DNA from: Actinobacteria bacterium UBA5176
Lineage (GTDB): Bacteria; Actinomycetota; UBA4738
Direction of reading: 5' to 3'
Length of the DNA: 30,829 nt
NCBI GenBank assembly: GCA_002413305.1
Contig: DHWS01000027.1
Location: 1 to 30,829, forward strand
Translations under genes and position numbers: made by a program
Notes under the pieces: model-generated
What the model was told of the DNA's origin: nothing
The model's database searches: none
Seen by the model: the letters and a program-made list of their open reading frames with translations, nothing else
Part shown: piece after piece, positions 7,393 to 13,931 of the stretch
Layout: every line of letters begins with the position of its first letter
How positions within the stretch are numbered: the stretch's first letter is position 1

Positions 7393-8015
7393 CCGGGGAC
7401 GCGATCCCTCGTATCGTGGCCGGCCGGGGTCTCGGACTTGCGCTGGCCGGCGCGCCCGGCCCGGTGCAGGCCATCCTGCTCGGGGAGGCCGTTCGAGGCG
7501 GGATCGGGCGGGGCTTTCGGGCGCTGGCCGGGGCGAACGTGACGTTCGGGCTCCTGCTCGTGTCGTTGGCGCTGGGACTCTCCGTGGCCACGCCGAGCGG
7601 GGTGGCGCTCCGGTTCCTCAAGGTGGCCGGTGGTGGCCTCCTCCTGTGGCTTGCGTTCGACGGCCTCCGGTCCAGGTACGCCGCGGAACGACGGGAGTCG
7701 CGGGGACGGGCGCTTCCACCGACAGCGCGGGGAGCCCTGGCGGTCCTGTTGAACCCCGGCGGGTGGCTGTTCCTGGGCGCGGTTGCGGCACCGCTCTTCG
7801 CCACGGCCACCAGGGTCGGGGGAACAGCAGGGGCGTTCCTCGTGGCGGTCGCCCTGGTCGTGGGTATCGCGATCGGTGACGGTGCGGTGGTGCTCCTCGG
7901 GGGCCTCGGCGTGCGCCGGGCGGGCGAGCGAGCGGTCCTGTGGACGCACCGGGCCCTGGGGTGCGTCCTGGCGGGGCTGGGTCTGTGGCTCTTGGTGCAG
8001 GGGCTCGCGTCCTGA
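7389..8015 (+). CDS. LysE/RhtB-type exporter
   Basis: Membrane protein of 208 residues with about six hydrophobic segments. The N-terminal segment GLGLALAGAPGPVQAILLGEAVRGG contains the Pro-Gly-Pro turn typical of LysE/RhtB amino-acid and metabolite exporters, and RFLKVAGGGLLLWLAFDGLR matches the family's third segment. The GTG at 7389 has GGAG six bases upstream and overlaps the stop of a candidate leader ORF. Starting further upstream would include a Gly-rich stretch encoded by the G-tract, which is unlikely. The exported substrate is unknown. Control is probably by the divergent MarR-type protein. Confidence 0.82.
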   Translation: MTGDAIPRIVAGRGLGLALAGAPGPVQAILLGEAVRGGIGRGFRALAGANVTFGLLLVSLALGLSVATPSGVALRFLKVAGGGLLLWLAFDGLRSRYAAERRESRGRALPPTARGALAVLLNPGGWLFLGAVAAPLFATATRVGGTAGAFLVAVALVVGIAIGDGAVVLLGGLGVRRAGERAVLWTHRALGCVLAGLGLWLLVQGLAS

Positions 8016-8037
8016 GTTCCGACCACATGCCGAAGGA

Positions 8038-8054
8038 CCGGCGACAACCGCCGG
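8038..8054 (+). other. GC-rich hairpin between the exporter and oxidoreductase genes
   Basis: CCGGCG-ACAAC-CGCCGG forms a perfect six-pair stem with a five-base loop, seven bases before the purine-rich ribosome site of the next gene. There is no T-run after it, so it is not a classic terminator. It could be a stabilising or processing hairpin, or chance in GC-rich DNA. Confidence 0.3.
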
Positions 8055-8074
8055 CAAGGAGAGGGAGGACGAAG

Positions 8075-8947
8075 ATGACGACGATCCAGTTCGGTCTCAA
8101 CGTGTCCACCGCGGCGACGCCCGGGGCCGATCCGGTCGCCGATGCGAGGATGGCGGAAGAGCTCGGGTTCGACTTCGTCTCGGCGAACGACCACCTTCAC
8201 GGCACCGATCCCCGGTTCGAGACGTGGACCATGTTGTCGTGGATCGCCGCGAACACCTCCCGGATCCGGGTGGCCACCCGCGTCCTCGGCGTCCCGTACC
8301 GCAACCCGGCCGTCACCGCGAAGATGGCGGAGTCCTTCGACCGGCTCTCCGGCGGCAGGCTGATCCTGGGCATGGGCGGCGGTGCCTCCGACGCCGAGTT
8401 CCGGGCCTTCGGGCTGGAGGCGCGGTCGCCTCGCGACAAGGTCGACGGCATGGAGGAGGCCGTCCGCATCGCGCGAGGGCTGTGGTCGGAGCGGAGCTTC
8501 ACCTTCGGGGGTCGGCTGTCCCGCACCGAGAGCGCGCAGATCGAACCGAAGCCCTCCCACCACATCCCGATCTGGCTGGGAACGTACGGCGATCGGGCGC
8601 TGGCGGCGACGGGCCGGGTGGCCGACGGCTGGATCCCCTCGTTCGACTACGCCCCGCCGGAGCGGATCCCGGCCATGCGGGACCGGATCCTGGGGGCGGC
8701 ACGCGATGCCGGCCGCGAACCCGACGAGATCACATGCGTCTACAACGTCGTGGTCCGGGTGGACGAACGGGCGGCCCCGGATCCCGGGGTCGTTTCCGGG
8801 CCGCCGGCCGCCGTCGCCGACCGGATCGCCGGCTTCCTGCAGCTCGGATTCGCCGCCTTCAACTTCATCCTCGCCGGGCCGGATCGGGACGAACAGACCG
8901 CCCGGCTGGCCCGCGAGGTCATCCCGGCGGTGCGCGCCGCGGCGTGA
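8075..8947 (+). CDS. LLM-class F420-dependent oxidoreductase
   Basis: Luciferase-like monooxygenase fold (PF00296), 290 residues. Typical segments are MAEELGFDFVSANDHL near 27-42, TSRIRVATRVLGVPYRNPAV, FDRLSGGRLILGMGGG and IPIWLGTYGDRALAATGRVADGWIP. In Actinobacteria such proteins mostly use F420 and sometimes FMN; the cofC gene in the same window shows that F420 is probably made here. The start ATG at 8075 follows GAGGGAGGA. It lies 59 bases after the exporter gene on the same strand, so co-transcription is possible. The substrate is unknown. Confidence 0.88.
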   Translation: MTTIQFGLNVSTAATPGADPVADARMAEELGFDFVSANDHLHGTDPRFETWTMLSWIAANTSRIRVATRVLGVPYRNPAVTAKMAESFDRLSGGRLILGMGGGASDAEFRAFGLEARSPRDKVDGMEEAVRIARGLWSERSFTFGGRLSRTESAQIEPKPSHHIPIWLGTYGDRALAATGRVADGWIPSFDYAPPERIPAMRDRILGAARDAGREPDEITCVYNVVVRVDERAAPDPGVVSGPPAAVADRIAGFLQLGFAAFNFILAGPDRDEQTARLAREVIPAVRAAA

Positions 8948-9005
8948 CCGCGTCCCACCCATGAGCAACTGCCGCTGTCCGGCGGCCGGGTGAGGAACCT
9001 AGAGA

Positions 9006-9028
9006 GGAACCCGGGTCAGCCGGGTTCC
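9006..9028 (+). terminator. Hairpin terminator candidate after the LLM oxidoreductase gene
   Basis: GGAACCCGG-GTCAG-CCGGGTTCC is a perfect nine-pair stem with a five-base loop, followed on the plus strand by TTCTCGT. The tail is only weakly T-rich. It overlaps the last codons and the stop of the convergent gpsA gene, so its loop also encodes the gpsA stop codon. It probably separates the two convergent units. Confidence 0.6.
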
Positions 9029-10014
9029 TTCTCGTGGCCCGGACTGGTGCGCATCAGTCCCTGGTAGGCGTCGAGCACCGACAGCTTGCCGGTCACCACG
9101 CCCTCGATCCGCGAGCAGATCGGGAGCTCCACGCCGCCGAACCGCTCGGCTAGCTCCATCACCAGCGAAGCCGTCTTCACCCCTTCGGCCACCATCGTCA
9201 TCTCGGCCAGGATCTCCTCCAGCGCTCGCCCCTTGCCGAGCTGTTCGCCCACGAAGCGGTTCCGGCTGTGCTTGCTGATGCACGTGACCATGAGATCGCC
9301 CATGCCAGCCAGCCCGGCGAACGTCTGCGGATCCCCGCCCATCGCTTCGCCGAGCCGGGTCAGCTCCGAGAGCCCCCGGGTGATGACCATGGCTCGCGTA
9401 TTGTCCCCGACGCCCAGGCCCTCGGCCATGCCCGCCGCGATGGCGACCACGTTCTTGAGGGCGCCGCCGACCTCGCAGCCGACCACGTCGTGGTTCGTGT
9501 AGATGCGGAACACGCCGCGTCGAAGCACGTCCTGGAGGGCCGCCGCGACCGAGAGGTCCTCGGTGGCCACCACGCTGGCCGCGGCATACCCGGCCATGAT
9601 CTCCTTGGCGATGTTGGGCCCGGTCAGGGCCGCCGCCGGCCGGCCGGGCAGCACGTCCTTGATGACCTCCGTCATGCGCATGTACGTGCCGCGTTCGAAG
9701 CCCTTGGTGAGGCTTACCACCGGGATCCAGGGCCGGACGAACGGCGCGGCCTGCTGCAGCGCATCGCGGAAGCCATGGGAGGGAACCCCGACGATCAGGA
9801 GGTCCGCGGCCGAGACCGCCTCCTCGAGGTCGGAGCTGGCCCGGAGCCGGTCCGGCAATGAGAACCCGGCCAGGTAGCGGGAGTTCGCGTGCTGCTCGTT
9901 GATCTCCCGGGCGACCTCGTCGCTCCGGGCCCACAGGATCGTCGGGTTCCGTTTGGCGGCGATCGTGGCGACCGTCGTGCCCCACGACCCGGCGCCGAGC
10001 ACCGTGATGTTCAT
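9016..10014 (-). CDS. gpsA: NAD(P)H-dependent glycerol-3-phosphate dehydrogenase
   Basis: Reduces dihydroxyacetone phosphate to sn-glycerol-3-phosphate for phospholipid synthesis in the cytoplasm; 332 residues. The Rossmann motif GAGSWGTT is at 7-14. Further family blocks are VSLTKGFE, LTGPNIAKEIMAGYAAASVVA, the catalytic-Lys region GGALKNVVAIAAGMAEGLGVGDNTRA, and GLAGMGDLMVTCISKHSRNR. The ATG at 10014 is preferred because it places the Rossmann strand normally and GGGGGA is upstream; an in-frame TTG at 10026 would add four residues. It is divergent from the HU gene and makes the acceptor used by the PlsC-type acyltransferase family encoded nearby. Confidence 0.95.
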   Translation of the reverse strand: MNITVLGAGSWGTTVATIAAKRNPTILWARSDEVAREINEQHANSRYLAGFSLPDRLRASSDLEEAVSAADLLIVGVPSHGFRDALQQAAPFVRPWIPVVSLTKGFERGTYMRMTEVIKDVLPGRPAAALTGPNIAKEIMAGYAAASVVATEDLSVAAALQDVLRRGVFRIYTNHDVVGCEVGGALKNVVAIAAGMAEGLGVGDNTRAMVITRGLSELTRLGEAMGGDPQTFAGLAGMGDLMVTCISKHSRNRFVGEQLGKGRALEEILAEMTMVAEGVKTASLVMELAERFGGVELPICSRIEGVVTGKLSVLDAYQGLMRTSPGHEKEPG

Positions 10015-10137
10015 CGTGTCCCCCAACTCGCCGTTCGGGCTGCGGGTCGAACGCTATCACCGATCTCGTCCGCGTCTCGCCCCGGAGGCCGGCGCCGTAT
10101 GCTCCGGTGGCTGGGCGTCGGGGGAGGTGCGTTCCAG

Positions 10138-10482
10138 ATGAACAAGAGCGAGCTGGTGCAGGAGATCTCGTCGAGAACGAAGCTGCCGTCGGCGGAGGTT
10201 ACCCAGGTGGTGGAGGCGTTCGTTCGAAGCGTCCAGCAGCAGGTGATCCGAGGGGACAAGGTGGTGCTGTCGGGGTTCGGCACGTTCCATCGCAAGTCGC
10301 GGGCCCGGCGGACCGCCCGCAACGTGTGGACGGACGAGCCGCTCTTGGTTCCCGCCACCAACGTGCCGGCGTTCAAGCCGGGGAAGCCCTTCCGCGAGGC
10401 GGTCGCCCGCCGTCGGAGGACACGCGCTACGGCCGCCGCCAAGGCCACCGCACCTGCGGCTCGGAGGCGGAAGGCGACCTGA
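10138..10482 (+). CDS. hup: HU-family nucleoid DNA-binding protein with altered DNA-binding arm
   Basis: Histone-like protein of 114 residues. Residues 1-83 align without gaps to classical HU: MNKSELVQEI start, SGFGTF at 45-50, VPAFKPGKPFREAV at 76-89. At the tip of the beta arm, where HU and IHF have R-N-P-x-T-G with Pro63 intercalating between base pairs, this protein has R61-N62-V63-W64-T65-D66. About 24 extra residues at the C-terminus are rich in Arg, Ala and Lys, a short version of the basic tails of actinobacterial HU. The start has GGAGG 11 bases upstream, and a possible -10 TATGCT lies at 10098-10103. It is divergent from gpsA. About 200 non-coding bases follow (10483-10688), in which I see only a weak hairpin GGGGT/ACCCC near 10569-10590. 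Confidence 0.92.
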   Translation: MNKSELVQEISSRTKLPSAEVTQVVEAFVRSVQQQVIRGDKVVLSGFGTFHRKSRARRTARNVWTDEPLLVPATNVPAFKPGKPFREAVARRRRTRATAAAKATAPAARRRKAT

Positions 10483-10688
10483 CGCTTGGGCGTCGAGCTC
10501 GAGCTCGAGCACCGTCCGCTTGACAAACGCGCCGAGGAGCTTCTCCGGCTTCGAGCCTCGGTGCGAGCGGGGTCATGGCGTAAGCACCCCCGATCCCGGC
10601 GATCAGGTCGCTAGGCTGAGTTGGGTCCGCCTGAACACGTCAGGCCGCCGGGCCATGATCACTGCCGGCGATCCACCGGACGCGGCGA

Positions 10689-11600
10689 TCACCCGAGCCC
10701 GTAGAGCTCCTGCGCCGTCCCCCCGGTGGTCGATTCGATCTCGTCGGCGGTGAAGACGCCCTCCGGCGCCTGGGTGAACGCCCTGAGGTAGTCGTCGTCG
10801 GAAACCACCGCACGGTAGTAGGGGGAATCGGTCGACCACATGACCCGGTGGGCGCCGACGACGTCGACCACCTCCCGGACGTCCTGATAGAAGCGGGCGG
10901 GGTTCGCGTTGAACCGGAGCTGCCAGCCGGAGAGGTCGCAGTACACGTTCGGCTTCATCGCCGCCACGGCCAGGACCTCCCGCCAGGCCAGGTTCCCGGT
11001 GTGCGCGGCCTGGAACTTCACGTCGGGGAAGTCGGCCGCCACGGTGTCCAGCATGATCGGCTGAGCCCATTTCGAATACAGCGGGCCCGGCTCCGGGCCG
11101 ACGTGTGCGACGACGGGGACGCCGAGGCTTCGAGCTTCCTCGAACATCGGGTAGACGCTGGGATCGTCCAGAGGGAACCCGCCCGCAGGATGGAGCTTCA
11201 GGGCGATCGCCCCTTCCTCGCGCACGGCGGTCCGGAAGGCTTCAGCCGCGCCGTCCCTTCGCGGGTCGACGCCGAACCCCCACCGGATACGGCCGGGGTT
11301 GGCGGCGGCGAAGTCCCGGTACCAGGCGTTCTGCACTCGCCAGCCGGTTGGTGCTTCGCCGAGGTGCTCCTCGGTCGTCCAGTCGTAGCAGAGCATGACG
11401 GCGACATCCAAGCCGGCGGCGTCCATGGCTCCGAGCTGCGACGAACCGTCCTCGTCGAAGTAGGCGGGCAGGATGTTCTCGCGGACCATCTCCGGGCTGA
11501 CGCCCGGGAGGACGGCCGCGCCGAGGCGGGCCACTCCCTGCCACCACGGCTCGCCGTGCCAGGATTCCTGGACGACGTGGCAGTGCGCGTCGACCCTCAT
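10689..11600 (-). CDS. Amidohydrolase family 2 (TIM-barrel metal-dependent hydrolase)
   Basis: Protein of 303 residues of the amidohydrolase-2 family (PF04909), which holds decarboxylases and hydrolases with a metal in a TIM barrel. Visible ligand motifs in order are H6-x-H8 (DAHCH), ALKLHP near 133-138, VVAHVGPEPG, AAHTGNL and STDSPY near the C-terminus with the conserved Asp. The ATG at 11600 follows GTGAGGCG. It lies 13 bases after the cold-shock-like gene and is the last gene of the minus-strand unit starting at cofC. The substrate cannot be inferred. Confidence 0.85.
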   Translation of the reverse strand: MRVDAHCHVVQESWHGEPWWQGVARLGAAVLPGVSPEMVRENILPAYFDEDGSSQLGAMDAAGLDVAVMLCYDWTTEEHLGEAPTGWRVQNAWYRDFAAANPGRIRWGFGVDPRRDGAAEAFRTAVREEGAIALKLHPAGGFPLDDPSVYPMFEEARSLGVPVVAHVGPEPGPLYSKWAQPIMLDTVAADFPDVKFQAAHTGNLAWREVLAVAAMKPNVYCDLSGWQLRFNANPARFYQDVREVVDVVGAHRVMWSTDSPYYRAVVSDDDYLRAFTQAPEGVFTADEIESTTGGTAQELYGLG

Positions 11601-11613
11601 GGGTTCGAACGCC

Positions 11614-11823
11614 TCACGACAGGGTGATGATCTTCAGATTGCGGGCGATCCGGCGGCCGCCTTCCTCGGCCACGTCGAACACCACCCGCTGGCCGACCCG
11701 GAGGTACCGGAGCCCGGAGCCCTCCGTGGACTCGGGGTCGACGGCCACCTCGGTGTGGTCGTCGAGCAGCAGCGATCCATGCCGGGATCCGATGTCGTAG
11801 TCCTTGATGGTCCCCTGGGACAT
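11614..11823 (-). CDS. Small cold-shock-like (OB-fold) protein
   Basis: Protein of 69 residues beginning MSQGTIKDYDIGSRHGSLLL. Its spacing resembles cold-shock domains: GTIKDYD in place of G-x-VKWF, GSLLLDD, a central VAVDPEST, GLRYLRVGQRVVFDV and a final ARNLKII. The aromatic RNA-binding motifs KGFGFI and VFVH are absent, so nucleic-acid binding would have to differ. AAAGGAAGG precedes the ATG at 11823. It sits 37 bases after cofC and 13 bases before the amidohydrolase, apparently in one operon. Assignment rests on pattern only. Confidence 0.65.
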   Translation of the reverse strand: MSQGTIKDYDIGSRHGSLLLDDHTEVAVDPESTEGSGLRYLRVGQRVVFDVAEEGGRRIARNLKIITLS

Positions 11824-11860
11824 GCCCGTCCTTCCTTTCTCGCCACGCGGCTCCGGCCGG

Positions 11861-12517
11861 TCAGGCTCCCACGCGCAGTCTCTCCGGGAGCCCCATCTCC
11901 AGGCAAACCGAACGGGTTCGGCCACCCGAACCCGGCGGCAGCGGCGGCGCGGCGACCACCTTGACCAGATCCTGCGGACGGTCCAGGTCGAAGGCCAGCT
12001 CCGGAGATCGCACCTCCTGGAATGTCACACCCTCCCGGTAGGCTGCGGCGCGATGTTTCGGGTACGAGGACCGCCCGAACCGGGCGTCGATCGACGTGGG
12101 GGGCGTGCGAACGAGGAGGTTCGTGCCTCCGTCCGACCCTGCTGGCGCCGCCACCACGGCGGCCTGCCGGGCCAGCGCGCCCGCCAGTGCGCCCGCGGTG
12201 AGGAACGGCAGGTCGGCCAGCAACACGGCAAGGCGAGAGGTTCGACCGGGCACCATCGACTCCAGCTGGTGGACGGCCTGGAGCAGCGAACCGCCCGGTT
12301 CCGCGACGGGCCGGGCGCCGCGGGCGCGAGCCACGCCAAGCACCTCCTCGTCCCGGGAGATGACCCAGAGCTCCCATCGGGCCTGGGCCAGGCACGCGTC
12401 GAGCACGTCCTCGAGCATCGCGACGGTCAGCGCAGCCCGCTCCGGCTGGGCCAAGACCCCGGCTAGCCTCCGCTTGGCCCGGTCCAGCGACTTCACGGGA
12501 ACCGCGAGGACCCTCAT
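11861..12517 (-). CDS. cofC: 2-phospholactate / phosphoenolpyruvate guanylyltransferase (F420 biosynthesis)
   Basis: Nucleotidyltransferase of 218 residues that activates 2-phospholactate (CofC) or phosphoenolpyruvate (called FbiD in Actinobacteria) with GTP, making the precursor that is joined to the deazaflavin in F420 synthesis. Seen: AVPVKSLDRAKRRLAGVL at 5-22, the LLADLPFL strand with the metal-binding Asp, SDGGTNLLVRTPP, and a C-terminal SPELAFDLDRPQDL that matches the family end. The ATG at 12517 has no Shine-Dalgarno; a -10 (TATTCT) ends nine bases before it, so the message has almost no leader. It heads a unit with the cold-shock-like and amidohydrolase genes and is divergent from the acyltransferase gene. 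Confidence 0.9.
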   Translation of the reverse strand: MRVLAVPVKSLDRAKRRLAGVLAQPERAALTVAMLEDVLDACLAQARWELWVISRDEEVLGVARARGARPVAEPGGSLLQAVHQLESMVPGRTSRLAVLLADLPFLTAGALAGALARQAAVVAAPAGSDGGTNLLVRTPPTSIDARFGRSSYPKHRAAAYREGVTFQEVRSPELAFDLDRPQDLVKVVAAPPLPPGSGGRTRSVCLEMGLPERLRVGA

Positions 12518-12524
12518 CGCTGGC

Positions 12525-12531
12525 TAGAATA
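12525..12531. promoter_or_regulatory. Shared, near-symmetric -10 element between cofC and plsC
   Basis: The heptamer TAGAATA lies in GCTAGAATAGC. Plus strand: TAGAAT (12525-12530), giving a start near 12537 for plsC. Minus strand: TATTCT (12531-12526), giving a start next to the cofC ATG. No convincing -35 is seen on either side. Overlapping -10 boxes of this kind can fire in both directions. Confidence 0.45.
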
Positions 12532-12582
12532 GCCGCGCCCCCACGGTCGATGTCCGACGGTCGCGTCCCGAACGGAGGAAGC

Positions 12583-13260
12583 GTGCGCAGGCCCGAGCCC
12601 TGGTATCGATTCGCGGTCACCGCGCTCCGCCCTCCCGTCAGCCTGTGGTTCAACTGGCACTTCGAGGGGCTCGAGAACGTACCGCGGGAGGGGCCCCTCC
12701 TCGTGGCGTGCAACCACATCTCGTACTTCGACCCGCTGGCCCATGGCCTGATGATGCTGAAAGCCGGCCGCCGGCCGCGATTCTTCGCCAAGCAGGAGCT
12801 GTACGGGAACTGGCTGCTCCGGAACGTGCTGGAGGGTGCGAAGCAGATCAAGGTCGAACGGGGGAGCGGCTCGGCGACGCCCGTCCAGTCCGCCGTAGCC
12901 GCCCTGAAGCGCGGCGAGGCTGTGATGATCTACCCCGAGTCCACGATCACCCGCAACCCCGATCACACTCCGATGCAGGGCAAGACGGGGGTGGCCAGGC
13001 TCACGCTGGCCACCGAGGTCCCCGTCCTCCCCGTCGCTGTATGGGGCTCACAGGCCGTCTGGCAGCGGGAGGGCAAAGGGAGCCTCGCGTTCGGCCGGCC
13101 CATCTGGCTGAAGGCCGGCCCGCCGTTGGACTTCTCGGAGTACGAAGGCCAGCAGGACGACTCGGAAGTCCTTCGAACGATCACCGGCACGGTGATCGAC
13201 GAGCTTACCCAGCTCGTGAACGACCTCAGGGCGAGATATCCGAAGCGCTGGTCCGCGTAG
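12583..13260 (+). CDS. plsC: 1-acyl-sn-glycerol-3-phosphate acyltransferase (PlsC family)
   Basis: Membrane-associated acyltransferase of phospholipid synthesis, 225 residues from the GTG. The catalytic H45-x4-D50 (NHISYFD) is present, followed by RFFAKQELYGN, IKVERGSGS and YPESTITRNP, which replaces the usual PEGTRS-type block, and then GKTGVARLTLATEVPVLPVA. A single hydrophobic stretch near the N-terminus could anchor it. The GTG at 12583 is chosen because GGAGGA lies just upstream; an ATG at 12550 without a ribosome site would add 11 residues. Its substrate class is the lysophosphatidate derived from the GpsA product. PlsC-type enzymes can also act on other lipids. Confidence 0.88.
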   Translation: MRRPEPWYRFAVTALRPPVSLWFNWHFEGLENVPREGPLLVACNHISYFDPLAHGLMMLKAGRRPRFFAKQELYGNWLLRNVLEGAKQIKVERGSGSATPVQSAVAALKRGEAVMIYPESTITRNPDHTPMQGKTGVARLTLATEVPVLPVAVWGSQAVWQREGKGSLAFGRPIWLKAGPPLDFSEYEGQQDDSEVLRTITGTVIDELTQLVNDLRARYPKRWSA

Positions 13261-13302
13261 CCGGACGGGCTACCGAGGATTCGACTCGAAGGGGGAATCA
13301 CC

Positions 13303-13680
13303 TTGGACCAAGGACAGCAGGCGGGCGCGTCCGCGCCGGCGCAGCAGCAGGCGGCGCTTCCCGTCACGACCACGTTCGAGTTCCCGGCGTGGGACGTGCA
13401 GCGCTACATCGGGCCGGTGTTCGGTCTGATCGTTCGCAGCATGGGCTTCGCCAAAGGCATCGGGGCCAGCTTCAAGGCGCTGAAGGGCGGCGAGGTGACG
13501 CAGTACACGCAGCTGCTCGAGGACAGCCGCCGCCACGCCATGGACCGGATGATCGAGAACGCGCGACTGATGGGGGCCAACGCCATCGTCGGGATGCGGT
13601 TCGACTCGTCCGAGATCGGGGAGAGCCTGACCGAGATCGTGGCCTACGGGACCGCCGTCATCGTGGCCGCCAAGGCCTGA
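13303..13680 (+). CDS. YbjQ/UPF0145 family protein
   Basis: Protein of 125 residues. After a Gln/Ala-rich first 20 residues comes the YbjQ-type domain: YIGPVFGLIVRSMGFAKGIGASFKALKGGEVTQYTQLLEDSRRHAMDRM, MGANAIVGMRFDSSEI and a final ATAVIV-like strand. The family forms pentameric beta/alpha rings and is often labelled heavy-metal-binding; the role is unknown. Start TTG at 13303 with AGGGGGA about eight bases before. It follows plsC by 42 bases and is followed after 13 bases by a small anchored protein. Confidence 0.8.
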   Translation: MDQGQQAGASAPAQQQAALPVTTTFEFPAWDVQRYIGPVFGLIVRSMGFAKGIGASFKALKGGEVTQYTQLLEDSRRHAMDRMIENARLMGANAIVGMRFDSSEIGESLTEIVAYGTAVIVAAKA

Positions 13681-13693
13681 GGCCGCGCACGCG

Positions 13694-13906
13694 ATGCCGC
13701 TGCTCATCGTGCTGGCGATCCTCGTGCTGTTGGTCGTGTCGAGCCTGTTCATCCCGCGCCACGGCGAGAGCCCGAGGCCAGAACAGGGATGGAATCCGAC
13801 CGAAGAGGTGTTCCGCGATCCGTCGTCCAAGCGGCTGATGCGGGTGTGGGTGGACCCGGAGAACCACTCGCGGCACTACGTTCCGGAAGACGAACCGGGC
13901 TCCTGA
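13694..13906 (+). CDS. Small membrane-anchored protein of unknown function
   Basis: Protein of 70 residues: one N-terminal membrane helix (LLIVLAILVLLVVSSLFI, 3-20), then a polar domain ending KRLMRVWVDPENHSRHYVPE. The plausible tail and the tight 13-base spacing after the YbjQ gene argue that it is real and co-expressed. The ribosome site is poor (TGAGG about 12 bases upstream), so it may depend on coupling. I do not recognise a family. Confidence 0.6.
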   Translation: MPLLIVLAILVLLVVSSLFIPRHGESPRPEQGWNPTEEVFRDPSSKRLMRVWVDPENHSRHYVPEDEPGS

Positions 13907-13931
13907 GGGGCGGCACGGGTCGGGCTGCCCG

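Noticed and set aside
7247..8968. Minus-strand open frame continuing upstream of the marR gene through the exporter and LLM genes
   Set aside because: It is antisense to two well-supported genes, low in complexity and rich in Arg/Pro, with no family motifs. It is a GC-rich shadow.
10494..10509. CGAGCTCGAGCTCGAG repeat after the HU gene as a terminator
   Set aside because: Self-complementary, but without loop space or a T-run. More likely a short simple repeat.
10483..10688. Possible small RNA or gene between hup and the amidohydrolase gene
   Set aside because: No start with a ribosome site, no convincing promoter (TTGACA at 10520 has no -10 partner) and only a weak hairpin. I see nothing firm.
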